Source: GCA-2731375 sp046582635 | Lineage (GTDB): Bacteria; Pseudomonadota; Alphaproteobacteria; GCA-2731375 | Assembly (NCBI GenBank): GCA_046582635.1 | Contig: JAYGEA010000172.1 | Coordinates: 1 to 13,655 of the forward strand | DNA: 13,655 bases | Direction of reading: 5' to 3' | Shown here: in pieces, positions 1-6,191 of the stretch | How the letters are laid out: the number at the start of each line of letters is the position of its first letter | How positions within the stretch are numbered: position 1 is the stretch's first letter | Notes under the pieces: generated by a model | The model's input: only the letters and a program-made list of their open reading frames with translations | The model's database searches: none | Told to the model about the DNA's origin: nothing | Program-made: the position numbers and the translations under genes

Positions 1-87
1 ATCAAGGGAGAGAACAAAATGCTTCGCATCATGCCCATCAAGCAAAAAAGACGGAAGAAAATGACGCCTAAGCCGGATAAACTGTAA
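1..87 (+). CDS. 3' end of an unidentified basic ORF (possible transposase tail)
   Basis: An open frame enters from the left edge and stops at TAA (85-87). It gives 28 residues, with Lys/Arg-rich stretches such as KQKRRKKM, ending in PDKL. The start lies outside the window. The stop falls inside the first copy of a 25-bp-spaced direct repeat, an arrangement expected where a transposase gene runs into the end of its insertion sequence. The repeat words (CTGTTACCCATGTC type) resemble, from memory, ends of IS481-like elements, but no catalytic domain is visible, so the family is unproven. It could also be the C-terminus of an ordinary basic protein. Confidence 0.3.
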   Translation: MKGENKMLRIMPIKQKRRKKMTPKPDKL

Positions 88-125
88 CCTATGTCATGAC
101 CAAAAACTGTTACCCATGTCGAGAC
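79..125 (+). repeat. Two imperfect 22-bp direct repeats, 25-bp period
   Basis: Copy 1 is 79-100 (AAACTGTAACCTATGTCATGAC minus its last two bases shown here as AAACTGTAACCTATGTCATG) and copy 2 is 104-125 (beginning AAACTGTTACCCATGTCGAG). They agree at 18 of 22 positions. The first copy contains the stop codon of the partial ORF at 1-87. Tandem sub-terminal repeats like this are typical of transposase-binding sites at insertion-sequence ends. The element boundary and the other end cannot be seen. Confidence 0.55.
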
Positions 126-163
126 GCGGTCAGCACGGCGAGCCCAGTCAAACTGGAAATGCT

Positions 164-970
164 CTACCCAATCGGCAACAGCATATAACCCGCCAGGGCG
201 ATCATGGCGCCGCCGCCTATTTTGCCGAACAGATCGCCGCGGGGCAGGACTTTTTCGGCCAGCACCAGGATGGCGATCAGGGCAACCCAGAACAGGTTCA
301 TCACGCCGCCCACGAACAACAACCCCATCAACAGCCAGCAACAGCCGACGCAATAGACACCGTGGGAGAAGCCCATGTGCAGCGCCCCCCAATCGCCCGG
401 CCGGAAACCGGTCATGATGAAACTCAGCGGCGAGCGGCACTTGCCCAGGCAAGCTTGCTTTAAGGGCGATAGCTGATAAACCCCGCAGGCCAATAGCAGG
501 GCCACCAGCAGCCAGCGGGAATTGCCTACCATCATGGGCGTCAGCAACGCCGCCTCCGTCAGGCCCCATTGAGCCAGGGTCGCGACGAGGCTGAAAGTGC
601 CCCAGATAATGACATAGGCGGAGGTGAACAGAGCGATGCGCAGGCCGGGGTTGCCACCCTCCGCCGCCCCGTTCGATTGCTTGCGGGTGATCATGGCGAA
701 CAGCAGGATCATGGGCGCGGCGCTGGGCACCATCATGCCCACCATCATCACCCACCACATTACCAGCATCAGGATGAACGTTGTCCCCGTCCAGCCGCCA
801 CCCAATCCCGTGGCGGCCATTTTACCCATGCCCGCGGTCATGCCCATGAGGCTCATGTCGCCCTCGGCCATGTCCCCGGCCAGAACGGCCAAGTAGATCC
901 ATGACAGAATGGTTAGGACCGCCAAGGCGGCGATTACCATGGCCCGGTCGCGGCGGAAAATCTGTTCCAT
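164..970 (-). CDS. DUF2182 predicted metal-binding integral membrane protein
   Basis: The protein has 268 residues and about six or seven hydrophobic segments (roughly 11-31, 63-93, 109-135, 152-165, 203-222, 223-240, 250-266), separated by a Gly/Met-rich first loop. Conserved family landmarks are visible: a WWVMMVGMMVPSAAPM stretch (about 72-87), a C174-x3-C178-RSPLSF motif, H198, H203, the C207-x2-C210-C211 cluster, and E239-K240 near the end. DUF2182 proteins are annotated as predicted metal-binding membrane proteins; no reaction is established. I chose the ATG at 970 because AGGA lies seven bases upstream. The ATG at 976, two codons earlier, sits almost on top of that ribosome site. The gene points away from the DMT gene towards possible insertion-sequence debris at 79-125. 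The family assignment is firm; the role is unknown. Confidence 0.85.
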   Translation of the reverse strand: MEQIFRRDRAMVIAALAVLTILSWIYLAVLAGDMAEGDMSLMGMTAGMGKMAATGLGGGWTGTTFILMLVMWWVMMVGMMVPSAAPMILLFAMITRKQSNGAAEGGNPGLRIALFTSAYVIIWGTFSLVATLAQWGLTEAALLTPMMVGNSRWLLVALLLACGVYQLSPLKQACLGKCRSPLSFIMTGFRPGDWGALHMGFSHGVYCVGCCWLLMGLLFVGGVMNLFWVALIAILVLAEKVLPRGDLFGKIGGGAMIALAGYMLLPIG

Positions 971-995
971 GAGCATATCCTGAAGCTATTGCCGC

Positions 996-1005
996 TGACG
1001 CGTCA
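996..1005. promoter_or_regulatory. Perfect 10-bp palindrome upstream of the DUF2182 gene
   Basis: TGACGCGTCA is a perfect inverted repeat 25 bases upstream of the DUF2182 start, placed where an operator could lie. No matching -10/-35 pair was convincing around it, so it is only a candidate protein-binding site. Confidence 0.2.
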
Positions 1006-1021
1006 ATGGCGCTGTTCGGGG

Positions 1022-1038
1022 TGCCGGCCAGTCCGGCA
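1022..1038 (-). terminator. Possible hairpin downstream of the DMT exporter gene
   Basis: TGCCGG (1022-1027) pairs with CCGGCA (1033-1038) across a five-base loop, about 46 bases beyond the DMT stop codon. There is no T-run on the minus strand after the stem, so it would be a non-canonical terminator at best. Confidence 0.2.
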
Positions 1039-1083
1039 TTACCCTCGGCCTGCGTGTTGGTATAGTGTTGTGATCGCCGTAAT

Positions 1084-1974
1084 TTAGGATCGGCCGGCCC
1101 GCCGCTCCGCCATCAGGTTGCCGTAGTTGCCCAGCAAGACCAGGGCACCGCCCGCGAGGACCCATAATTCCAACGGCTCGCCATACAACACCATCCCGAC
1201 CACGGCGATCAGGGGCAGGCGGATGAAATCCATGGGCGCGACAACGATGGCGTCGGCCAGGCTCATGGCGCGGACGATGCAGAAATGCGCCGTGTAGCCA
1301 AGGATCGATATCAGGAACAGCCAAAAAAAGGTGCTCAAACCGGGCCACTGCAAACCGTTGAAGGCGAGCAGCAGTCCCACCGGCGTCTGCATCACGGCCA
1401 TATAGAACAGGATCGTCATGGGCGGTTCCGTGGGTGCGAGACGTTTCGTCATGATCATGCCGCCGGCAAAACCAACGGCGCCGATCAACATGGCAACCGA
1501 ACCCAGATTGACCGTCTCCAAACCCGGACGAAGGACCACCATGACGCCGGCGAAGCCCAAGGCCAGGGCGGCCAGTCGCATCCTGGTCAATCTCTCCCCC
1601 AAGACAAAGGGCGCCAGCACGGCGATCCACAAGGGCGTGGTAAATTCCAAGGCGAACAATTGCGCCAGGGGGATCAGACCCAGGGCAAGGAACCAGCCGA
1701 ACTGTCCCACGAGATGGATCATGTTGCGGATTAGGTGCTGTTTGATCCGCTTGGTGCGGAATTGGCGGAAGCCGCCCTTGCTCAAGGCGCCGTAGGCCAT
1801 GAATAAAACCAGGCCGATGACGCTGCGATAGAACAGCACCTGATAGACATCCAGCTCCTTGAAGGCCTCGCGCCCGGCCACGGCGATAGTGGAAAAAGAG
1901 ACCACGGCACCCATCATCCACAGGGCGGCGCCGAACAAATTCGCGGGTGGTTGGGCGCCCGCCTCTGTGGCCAC
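1084..1974 (-). CDS. DMT-superfamily (EamA) membrane transporter
   Basis: The protein has 296 residues and the usual drug/metabolite transporter plan: two EamA repeats (about 14-148 and 162-290) of five hydrophobic helices each. The helices carry typical words such as ALEFTTPLWIAVLAPFVLGE (about 108-127, end of the first repeat) and APMDFIRLPLIAVVG in the second. Family members export amino acids, nucleobases or other small metabolites; the substrate cannot be read here. The start is a GTG at 1974. There is no strong ribosome site, but the stop codon of the TerB-like gene ends six bases upstream, so translational coupling is likely. That stop and this GTG are in the same frame. Met20/Met21 at about 1917 are alternative starts, but they would cut into the first helix. 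The two genes are probably co-transcribed. Confidence 0.85.
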   Translation of the reverse strand: MATEAGAQPPANLFGAALWMMGAVVSFSTIAVAGREAFKELDVYQVLFYRSVIGLVLFMAYGALSKGGFRQFRTKRIKQHLIRNMIHLVGQFGWFLALGLIPLAQLFALEFTTPLWIAVLAPFVLGERLTRMRLAALALGFAGVMVVLRPGLETVNLGSVAMLIGAVGFAGGMIMTKRLAPTEPPMTILFYMAVMQTPVGLLLAFNGLQWPGLSTFFWLFLISILGYTAHFCIVRAMSLADAIVVAPMDFIRLPLIAVVGMVLYGEPLELWVLAGGALVLLGNYGNLMAERRAGRS

Positions 1975-1980
1975 GGCCCG

Positions 1981-2397
1981 CTACAGGGTGGTGTGGCGGG
2001 CGCGGACGCCGCGCTCGATAGCGGCGGCGATCGAGCGGTCCAGATCCAGGCTTTCACGCAATTGCTGCAGCAGACGCAATTCTTCCTGCTCCACATGCAG
2101 GTCGGCGGCGGCGATCTCGCAGGCCAGGGCATAGGCGGTCTCGCTCAACCGGGCCGGCAGGGAGGCGACGATCAAATCCATGACCTGATCCAAGCCGCCG
2201 GGTTCGCCCAGCCTGGTAGCGCAATCCTGGGCCAGGGGCACCAGTTCCTCTTCATTGAATTCCAGGAATACCGGCAGGTTGCGCACCTGTTCGCCGATCC
2301 GTTGCAATTCCCGGTCGGTCATGTCGTTGTCGGCGGCGGACATCAGGACCATGATGAATATCAGGGCGGAATGGGGATTTAACAGACCGTCACTCAT
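1981..2397 (-). CDS. TerB-like (tellurite resistance TerB family) small helical protein
   Basis: The protein has 138 residues, is acidic and predicted all-helical, with the two-fold TerB pattern. The first half has an AADNDMTDRE loop (21-30: D23, D25, D28, E30). The second has AAADLHVEQEE (about 96-106: D99, E103, E105, E106). In TerB relatives such acidic loops sit between helices and may bind divalent metal. Many family members have nothing to do with tellurite, and no other ter gene is present here, so a resistance role should not be assumed. I chose the ATG at 2397 because GAGGAG precedes it at good spacing. An upstream extension to 2490 is open but has no ribosome site and a non-conserved, Cys-containing leader. 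The gene leads the DMT transporter. Confidence 0.75.
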   Translation of the reverse strand: MSDGLLNPHSALIFIMVLMSAADNDMTDRELQRIGEQVRNLPVFLEFNEEELVPLAQDCATRLGEPGGLDQVMDLIVASLPARLSETAYALACEIAAADLHVEQEELRLLQQLRESLDLDRSIAAAIERGVRARHTTL

Positions 2398-2426
2398 GGC
2401 AGTCTCCTCACCGTTTGGAATTGGCG

Positions 2427-2455
2427 AAAATAGGTGAGGGCGAGGGGAACCGCAA
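2427..2455 (-). promoter_or_regulatory. Candidate sigma70-type promoter for the terB-like/DMT pair
   Basis: On the minus strand TTGCGG (2455-2450) and TATTTT (2432-2427) are separated by exactly 17 bases, placing a transcription start near 2420, about 23 bases before the TerB-like ATG. The -35 lies within a 12-bp palindrome, ACCGCAAGCGGT (2449-2460), that could be an operator or a small hairpin after the mocR gene. Confidence 0.4.
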
Positions 2456-2486
2456 GCGGTCTTCAAGGTATTTTCGCAGCGCAATC

Positions 2487-4016
2487 TCACTGATAGGCGG
2501 CAATAACTTCGGCCAGTCTTTGTCCGGCCTTGGCGATGGCGGCTTCGTCGTGGGCGGCATAGCCGAGCATAAGGCCCTGGCGCACGGGCTTGCCCACGTA
2601 GGAACGGCTCAACGGTGCAACAACGATGCCCGCCGCCGCGGCCAATCCGGCCAGCCGTCCGTCATCCATGGCGCCGGAAAAATTTGCGCCGGGCCGGGCG
2701 ATCAAATGCATGCCCGCCTCGTCCGCGTCCATCTCCAACAGGCCGCTCAGCTCCCGCCGGGCCATCTCCAGCAGGGCTGCCTGCCGGGCGGCGTAAAGGC
2801 GGCGCATGCGGCGCACATGGGCGGCGAAATGGCCCTCGTCGATGAAATTGGCCAGAACCGGCTGGGCCAGCATGGCGGTGTGTTCGTCCAGCACCCGGCG
2901 GGCGGCGATAAAGGCATCGACCAGATCGGGCGGCACCACCAGATAGCCCAGGCGCAGGCTGGGAAACAGAACCTTGGAAAAACTGCCCACGTAAATCACC
3001 CGCCCCGTGGGGTCCAGGCCCTGCAGGGCGGCGAGGGGCCGGCCGGCGTAGCGGTATTCGCTGTCGTAGTCGTCCTCCAATATCCAGGCCTGGCGGCGGC
3101 GGGCCCATTCGATCAGGGCCAGGCGCCGGCGCAAACTCATGACCACGCCCAGGGGGTGCTGGTGCGAGGGCGCGACGCAAACCATGCGGGCCAGGGGCGC
3201 CCGGGCCTCGCCGGCGGCGATATCCAGGCCCTCGCCATCCACCGGGGTCAGGGCGATGCGCAGGCCGGCGGCGATCAGGGCGCCGCGGATGCCGCCATAG
3301 CCCGGCTCTTCCACCATGGCCTGGTCGCCATGGTCCAACAGCACCTGGCTGGCCAGATTGATGCCCTGCTGGGCGCCGCTGACCACGATGATCTGGCCAG
3401 GCTCGCAGCGCACCCCGCGCATGGCGCCCAGATAGGCCGCGATGGCCGCCTTCAGGGGTGGGTAGCCGCCGGCATCATGGCTGACCGCCAATTCACGCCC
3501 CGGCCGGCGCCAATAGCGGGTCAACAAGCGGGCCCAGATGGCAAAGGGAAAGGCGGCGATATCGGGACCGGGGGCAAAGGCCGCGCCGCTGTTGACGGCG
3601 GGCCGGCTGATCGCGGCCAGATCACGGCCCCGGCGCGACAGGCCATAATGGCGGGCCACATCCTCGCGCTGTTGCGCCGCAGTCTGCCCCAGGCGCAATG
3701 GGTGCAACGGCCGCACCGGACGTTCCGGGCGCCGCCGCGCGGGCCCCGCATCGGGCAGTTCCGGGGCCACGTAGGTGCCATCGCCCCGGCGGGTTTCCAC
3801 ATAGCCTTCCGCCAAAAGCTGTTGCAGGGCCGTGGCCACCGTGTTGCGGGACAGCGCCAGATCCTGGGCCAGCACCCGGTTCGCCGGCAGCCGGCTGCCC
3901 GATGGCAGCCGGCCATCCAGGATCATCTCGCGCAGGCCGGCATAGAGCTGTCGATAGAGCGGCCCGCCGCCCCGCCGATCCAGGTCCAAAGCCACCAGAT
4001 TTCCGCCGCCGGGCAT
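2487..4016 (-). CDS. MocR/GntR-family transcriptional regulator with aminotransferase-like PLP domain
   Basis: The 509-residue protein has the typical MocR layout. An N-terminal GntR winged helix-turn-helix spans about 8-86, including LPANRVLAQDLALSRNTV and the wing GDGTYVAPEL. A linker of about 60-70 residues follows, then a fold-type I aminotransferase domain to the end. The PLP site is intact: GSFSK with K348 as the Schiff-base lysine, EDDYDSEYRY at 314-323, and PSHQHPLG near 283-290. Members bind DNA as dimers and use PLP or an amino-acid adduct as effector; they usually control the divergent neighbour and often themselves. Here the neighbour is the VOC gene at 4124, with a shared inverted repeat and a strong promoter between. 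The start at 4016 is preceded by GGAG nine bases upstream. The effector is unknown, and PdxR identity cannot be claimed without PLP-synthesis genes nearby. Confidence 0.9.
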   Translation of the reverse strand: MPGGGNLVALDLDRRGGGPLYRQLYAGLREMILDGRLPSGSRLPANRVLAQDLALSRNTVATALQQLLAEGYVETRRGDGTYVAPELPDAGPARRRPERPVRPLHPLRLGQTAAQQREDVARHYGLSRRGRDLAAISRPAVNSGAAFAPGPDIAAFPFAIWARLLTRYWRRPGRELAVSHDAGGYPPLKAAIAAYLGAMRGVRCEPGQIIVVSGAQQGINLASQVLLDHGDQAMVEEPGYGGIRGALIAAGLRIALTPVDGEGLDIAAGEARAPLARMVCVAPSHQHPLGVVMSLRRRLALIEWARRRQAWILEDDYDSEYRYAGRPLAALQGLDPTGRVIYVGSFSKVLFPSLRLGYLVVPPDLVDAFIAARRVLDEHTAMLAQPVLANFIDEGHFAAHVRRMRRLYAARQAALLEMARRELSGLLEMDADEAGMHLIARPGANFSGAMDDGRLAGLAAAAGIVVAPLSRSYVGKPVRQGLMLGYAAHDEAAIAKAGQRLAEVIAAYQ

Positions 4017-4036
4017 GCTTTTTATCTCCGCGAATT

Positions 4037-4085
4037 AATTGGCCTCATGAAAATATTATAAATGCCCATATATTATGAGCCAATT
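4037..4085. promoter_or_regulatory. Candidate MocR operator: inverted repeat in the mocR/VOC intergenic region
   Basis: The left arm AATTGGCCTCAT (4037-4048) is matched by the right arm ATGAGCCAATT (4075-4085), an 11-base inverted repeat with one extra C in the left arm. The arms are about 37 bp apart centre to centre, so they lie on nearly the same DNA face region. ATATTAT is also repeated directly at 4053-4059 and 4070-4076, 17 bp apart. The right arm covers the -35 of the mocR promoter, which suggests autorepression. Widely spaced half-sites fit what is known of MocR regulators. Confidence 0.5.
4055..4083 (-). promoter_or_regulatory. Candidate sigma70 promoter for the mocR-type gene
   Basis: On the minus strand TTGGCT (4083-4078) is followed after 17 bases by a consensus TATAAT (4060-4055). 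The predicted transcript starts near 4048, giving a leader of about 30 bases with GGAG before the ATG at 4016. No comparably good promoter faces the VOC gene, so that direction may need activation. Confidence 0.6.
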
Positions 4086-4123
4086 TTAGGGTAATTTCCA
4101 GAAACCTTCCGAAGGAGACTTAA

Positions 4124-4561
4124 ATGAAGCTTGCAACTGAACCCTCATGGATGCCGGCGCCTGAATATGGCCGTGGACTGCGCGGCCTGGGTGTCAAAAT
4201 CGTGGTCCGGGATGTCACCGCCGCCCTAAAATTTCAAACCGGGGTGTTGGGCGCCGAAATCGTCCATGGCGACCCGGATTTCGCCGCCCTGCGCGGCTTC
4301 GGGTCGGAATGGATGTTGCACGCCGATCACACCTATAGCGACCACCCGTTGAAGGGCAGCTTGAAAGGCGATCTAGCCCGTGGCATTGGCGCCGAACTGC
4401 GCCTTTACGGCCGCGACCCCGATGAGGCGGAGGCCAAGGCCCGGGAACTGGGATACGAAGTTTTGGCCGGCGCCCTGGACAAACCCCACGGCTTGCGCGA
4501 AGCCTACATCATCGACCAGGACGGCTACCTCTGGGTGCCTGGTATCCCGCTGCCCGCATAA
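4124..4561 (+). CDS. VOC-family (glyoxalase/dioxygenase fold) protein
   Basis: The 145-residue protein has a single vicinal-oxygen-chelate-like fold: beta-alpha-beta units begin at GLGVKIVVRDV (about 21-31), with a second half from about 88 (GAELRLYGRDP) to the end. Possible metal or substrate ligands are the His cluster H66, H69, H74 in LHADHTYSDHP, and H122, R125, E126 in KPHGLREAYIIDQDGYLW. VOC proteins include lyases, isomerases, dioxygenases and antibiotic-binding proteins; which one this is cannot be told. AAGGAG lies eight bases before the ATG. The gene diverges from the mocR-type gene and probably belongs to its regulon. It ends three bases from the convergent thioesterase gene. Confidence 0.75.
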   Translation: MKLATEPSWMPAPEYGRGLRGLGVKIVVRDVTAALKFQTGVLGAEIVHGDPDFAALRGFGSEWMLHADHTYSDHPLKGSLKGDLARGIGAELRLYGRDPDEAEAKARELGYEVLAGALDKPHGLREAYIIDQDGYLWVPGIPLPA

Positions 4562-4564
4562 TAG

Positions 4565-5005
4565 TCAGGTGCTGACGTCGATGGATTTATCCACAGACAC
4601 GGCCGCCTTTACCTCGTCGGGAACCGGTTCGGCCTTGATCGGCGTGCCGCCCAAGGGGTTGCCGTAGGCCCAGACGCGGATTTCGCGGCCCACCGCCAGC
4701 AAATCGTCGCCACGGGTGAAACGGTGCAGCAATTTGAACGATTTGCCGCCGAAACTCTCCACGTGAGAGGCCAGGGTGATGATGTCGTCATAGAATGCCG
4801 GCTGGGTAAAATCAGCCTCGTTCTTAACCAGGGGACAGCCGACAAAATCCGTGTCCCGCATCATCTGGGCAAACGGCACCCCGGCGGCCTTGAACAGATT
4901 ATGGCAACCGGCATCCATCCAAGTGAAATAGTTCGGATTGAAAATAATCCCGGCCGGGTCGCAAAGGCCCCAATCCACGCGATAGCGTTGGGTTACAATC
5001 AACAT
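4565..5005 (-). CDS. Acyl-CoA thioesterase, 4-hydroxybenzoyl-CoA thioesterase (4HBT) family
   Basis: The 146-residue single hotdog-fold protein has the signature DWGLCDPAGIIFNPNYFTWM at 11-30. D16 aligns with the catalytic aspartate of the Pseudomonas CBS-3 4HBT type, and the DPAG-I-x-PNY context matches that branch. Such enzymes hydrolyse aromatic or short acyl-CoA thioesters; the substrate here is not shown, and no aromatic-degradation genes are nearby. The nth stop codon ends only three bases (CCC) before this ATG, in the same frame, and there is no separate strong ribosome site, so translation is probably coupled to nth. Its 3' end faces the VOC gene. Confidence 0.85.
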   Translation of the reverse strand: MLIVTQRYRVDWGLCDPAGIIFNPNYFTWMDAGCHNLFKAAGVPFAQMMRDTDFVGCPLVKNEADFTQPAFYDDIITLASHVESFGGKSFKLLHRFTRGDDLLAVGREIRVWAYGNPLGGTPIKAEPVPDEVKAAVSVDKSIDVST

Positions 5006-5008
5006 GGG

Positions 5009-5644
5009 TCAGACCGTGGTTTTGGCTTTATAGCCGCACACATCGTTGACGATGCAGGCGGGACAGTCGGGCTTGCGGGCCTTGCAGACATAGCGGCCAT
5101 GCAGGATCAGCCAATGGTGGGCGTGCTGTAAATAGACCTTTGGGATGCGCTTTACCAATTTGCGCTCCACTTCCAGGGGCGTCTTGCCCGGCGCCAGGCC
5201 GGTGCGGTTGCCCAGGCGAAAGAGGTGCGTATCAACGGCGATGGTGGGCTGGCCGAAGGCGATGTTGCAGACCACGTTGGCGGTCTTGCGCCCCACGCCG
5301 GGCAGGGTTTCAAGTTCTTCGCGGGTTTCGGGCACCCGGCCGTCGAATTTTTCCAACAATTGCCGGCTAAGCTTCATGACGTTCTTGGCCTTGGTATTGA
5401 ACAAGCCAATGGTGCGGATGTGCTGTTTCAATTTGGCCTCGCCCAGTTTGACCATTGCTGCCGGATTATCCACCTCTTCGAACAAAGCCTTGGTGGCCTT
5501 GTTGACGCCCACGTCCGTGGCCTGGGCCGACAGCACCACGGCGACCAGCAGGGTGTAGGTGTTGGCGTAGTTCAATTCGCCCTTGGGCTCCGGGTCGGCG
5601 GCCTGCAGACGGGCAAAGAAGCTCTCGATATTCGCCTTTTTCAT
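5009..5644 (-). CDS. nth: Endonuclease III (DNA glycosylase/AP lyase)
   Basis: The 211-residue protein matches the E. coli enzyme in length and in residue numbering. The helix-hairpin-helix LPGVGRKTANVV carries the catalytic lysine K120, and VDTH carries D138. The C-terminal [4Fe-4S] loop has C187-x6-C194-x2-C197-x5-C203. It removes oxidised pyrimidines and nicks the abasic site in base excision repair. The ATG at 5644 is the first start possible in the frame; its ribosome site is weak. The divergent DUF2244 gene begins 17 bases away, so the promoters must overlap coding sequence or the messages must have very short leaders. It is followed directly by the thioesterase gene. Confidence 0.97.
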   Translation of the reverse strand: MKKANIESFFARLQAADPEPKGELNYANTYTLLVAVVLSAQATDVGVNKATKALFEEVDNPAAMVKLGEAKLKQHIRTIGLFNTKAKNVMKLSRQLLEKFDGRVPETREELETLPGVGRKTANVVCNIAFGQPTIAVDTHLFRLGNRTGLAPGKTPLEVERKLVKRIPKVYLQHAHHWLILHGRYVCKARKPDCPACIVNDVCGYKAKTTV

Positions 5645-5661
5645 GGGCTAGACTGCTCGTC

Positions 5662-6162
5662 ATGGCAACGCTTCGCACAGAGACTGGGGACGAGCTGCTG
5701 TTCGATGCCGAATTGCGGCCGTACCGCTCCTTGAGCCCACGGGGTTTCCACATTCTGATGGCGACGGTCTGCCTGTTTTCCCTGGTCGTCGGGTTGGGTT
5801 TTTTCCTCGCCGGCGCCTGGCCGGTATTGGGGTTCCTCGGGCTTGACGTGGCCGCGATCTATCTGGCTTTCCGCCTTAGCTATCGATCGGGGGGGTTGAA
5901 GGAGACCGTGCAGCTGTCCGAACGGGAACTGGCGGTGCGCCGCATCCATCCCGGCGGGCGCCAGCGGCGTTGGTCGTTCCAACCCTATTGGGCCCGGGTC
6001 AAATTGGAGGTCGAGGAGACCGAGGACGTGGGCAGCCACGGCAGTGTCATGGTCACCTCCCACGGGCGCACGGTGCGCCTGGGCCGGTTCCTGGCACCCG
6101 AAGAGTGGCAATCCTTCGCCGATGCCCTGGCCGCCGCCCTGCGCCGAATTGGCCGCCATTAA
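5662..6162 (+). CDS. DUF2244-family inner-membrane protein
   Basis: The 166-residue protein opens with the family's N-terminal pattern (FDAELRPYRSLSPRGF, about 14-29). Two membrane helices follow as a hairpin (about 30-50 and 53-70). The rest is a soluble domain with ELAVRR, a Trp-containing strand (RRWSFQPYWARV, about 102-113) and a conserved VTSHGRTVRLGRFLAPEEW tail (about 131-149). DUF2244 proteins are common in Alphaproteobacteria; no function is established to my knowledge. The start is fixed by the conserved N-terminus, although no clear ribosome site precedes the ATG. The gene diverges from nth and converges on dapB. Confidence 0.85.
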   Translation: MATLRTETGDELLFDAELRPYRSLSPRGFHILMATVCLFSLVVGLGFFLAGAWPVLGFLGLDVAAIYLAFRLSYRSGGLKETVQLSERELAVRRIHPGGRQRRWSFQPYWARVKLEVEETEDVGSHGSVMVTSHGRTVRLGRFLAPEEWQSFADALAAALRRIGRH

Positions 6163-6172
6163 GTCCTTCATA

Positions 6173-6184
6173 GGGCTATAGCCC
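6173..6184. other. Palindrome between convergent DUF2244 and dapB genes
   Basis: GGGCTATAGCCC is a 12-bp perfect palindrome in the 29-bp gap between two convergent genes. It could form only a four-base stem with a TATA loop and has no T-run, so a terminator role on both strands is possible but weak. Confidence 0.2.
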
Positions 6185-6191
6185 ACAGTCT

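Noticed and set aside
79..125. CRISPR-like reading of the 22-base direct repeats
   Set aside because: There are only two imperfect copies, separated by three bases, with no spacers of normal length and no cas genes.
986..1921. 311-codon minus-strand ORF overlapping the DMT exporter
   Set aside because: It is a frame-shifted reading of the same strand, Arg/Gly/Pro-rich, with no hydrophobic helices. The EamA frame is the real one.
1981..2397. Tellurite-resistance locus based on the TerB-like protein
   Set aside because: No TerC, TerD, TerZ or related gene is nearby. The TerB fold occurs in many unrelated contexts.
2415..4061. Long plus-strand ORF (548 codons) antisense to the mocR-type gene
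   Set aside because: It is rich in Gln, His and Gly without any fold signature, and lies opposite a gene with clear GntR and aminotransferase motifs. It is the usual shadow frame of GC-rich coding DNA.
6173..6184. Strong bidirectional terminator between DUF2244 and dapB genes
   Set aside because: The palindrome can form only a four-base stem and has no adjacent T-run, so it is listed only as a low-confidence palindrome.
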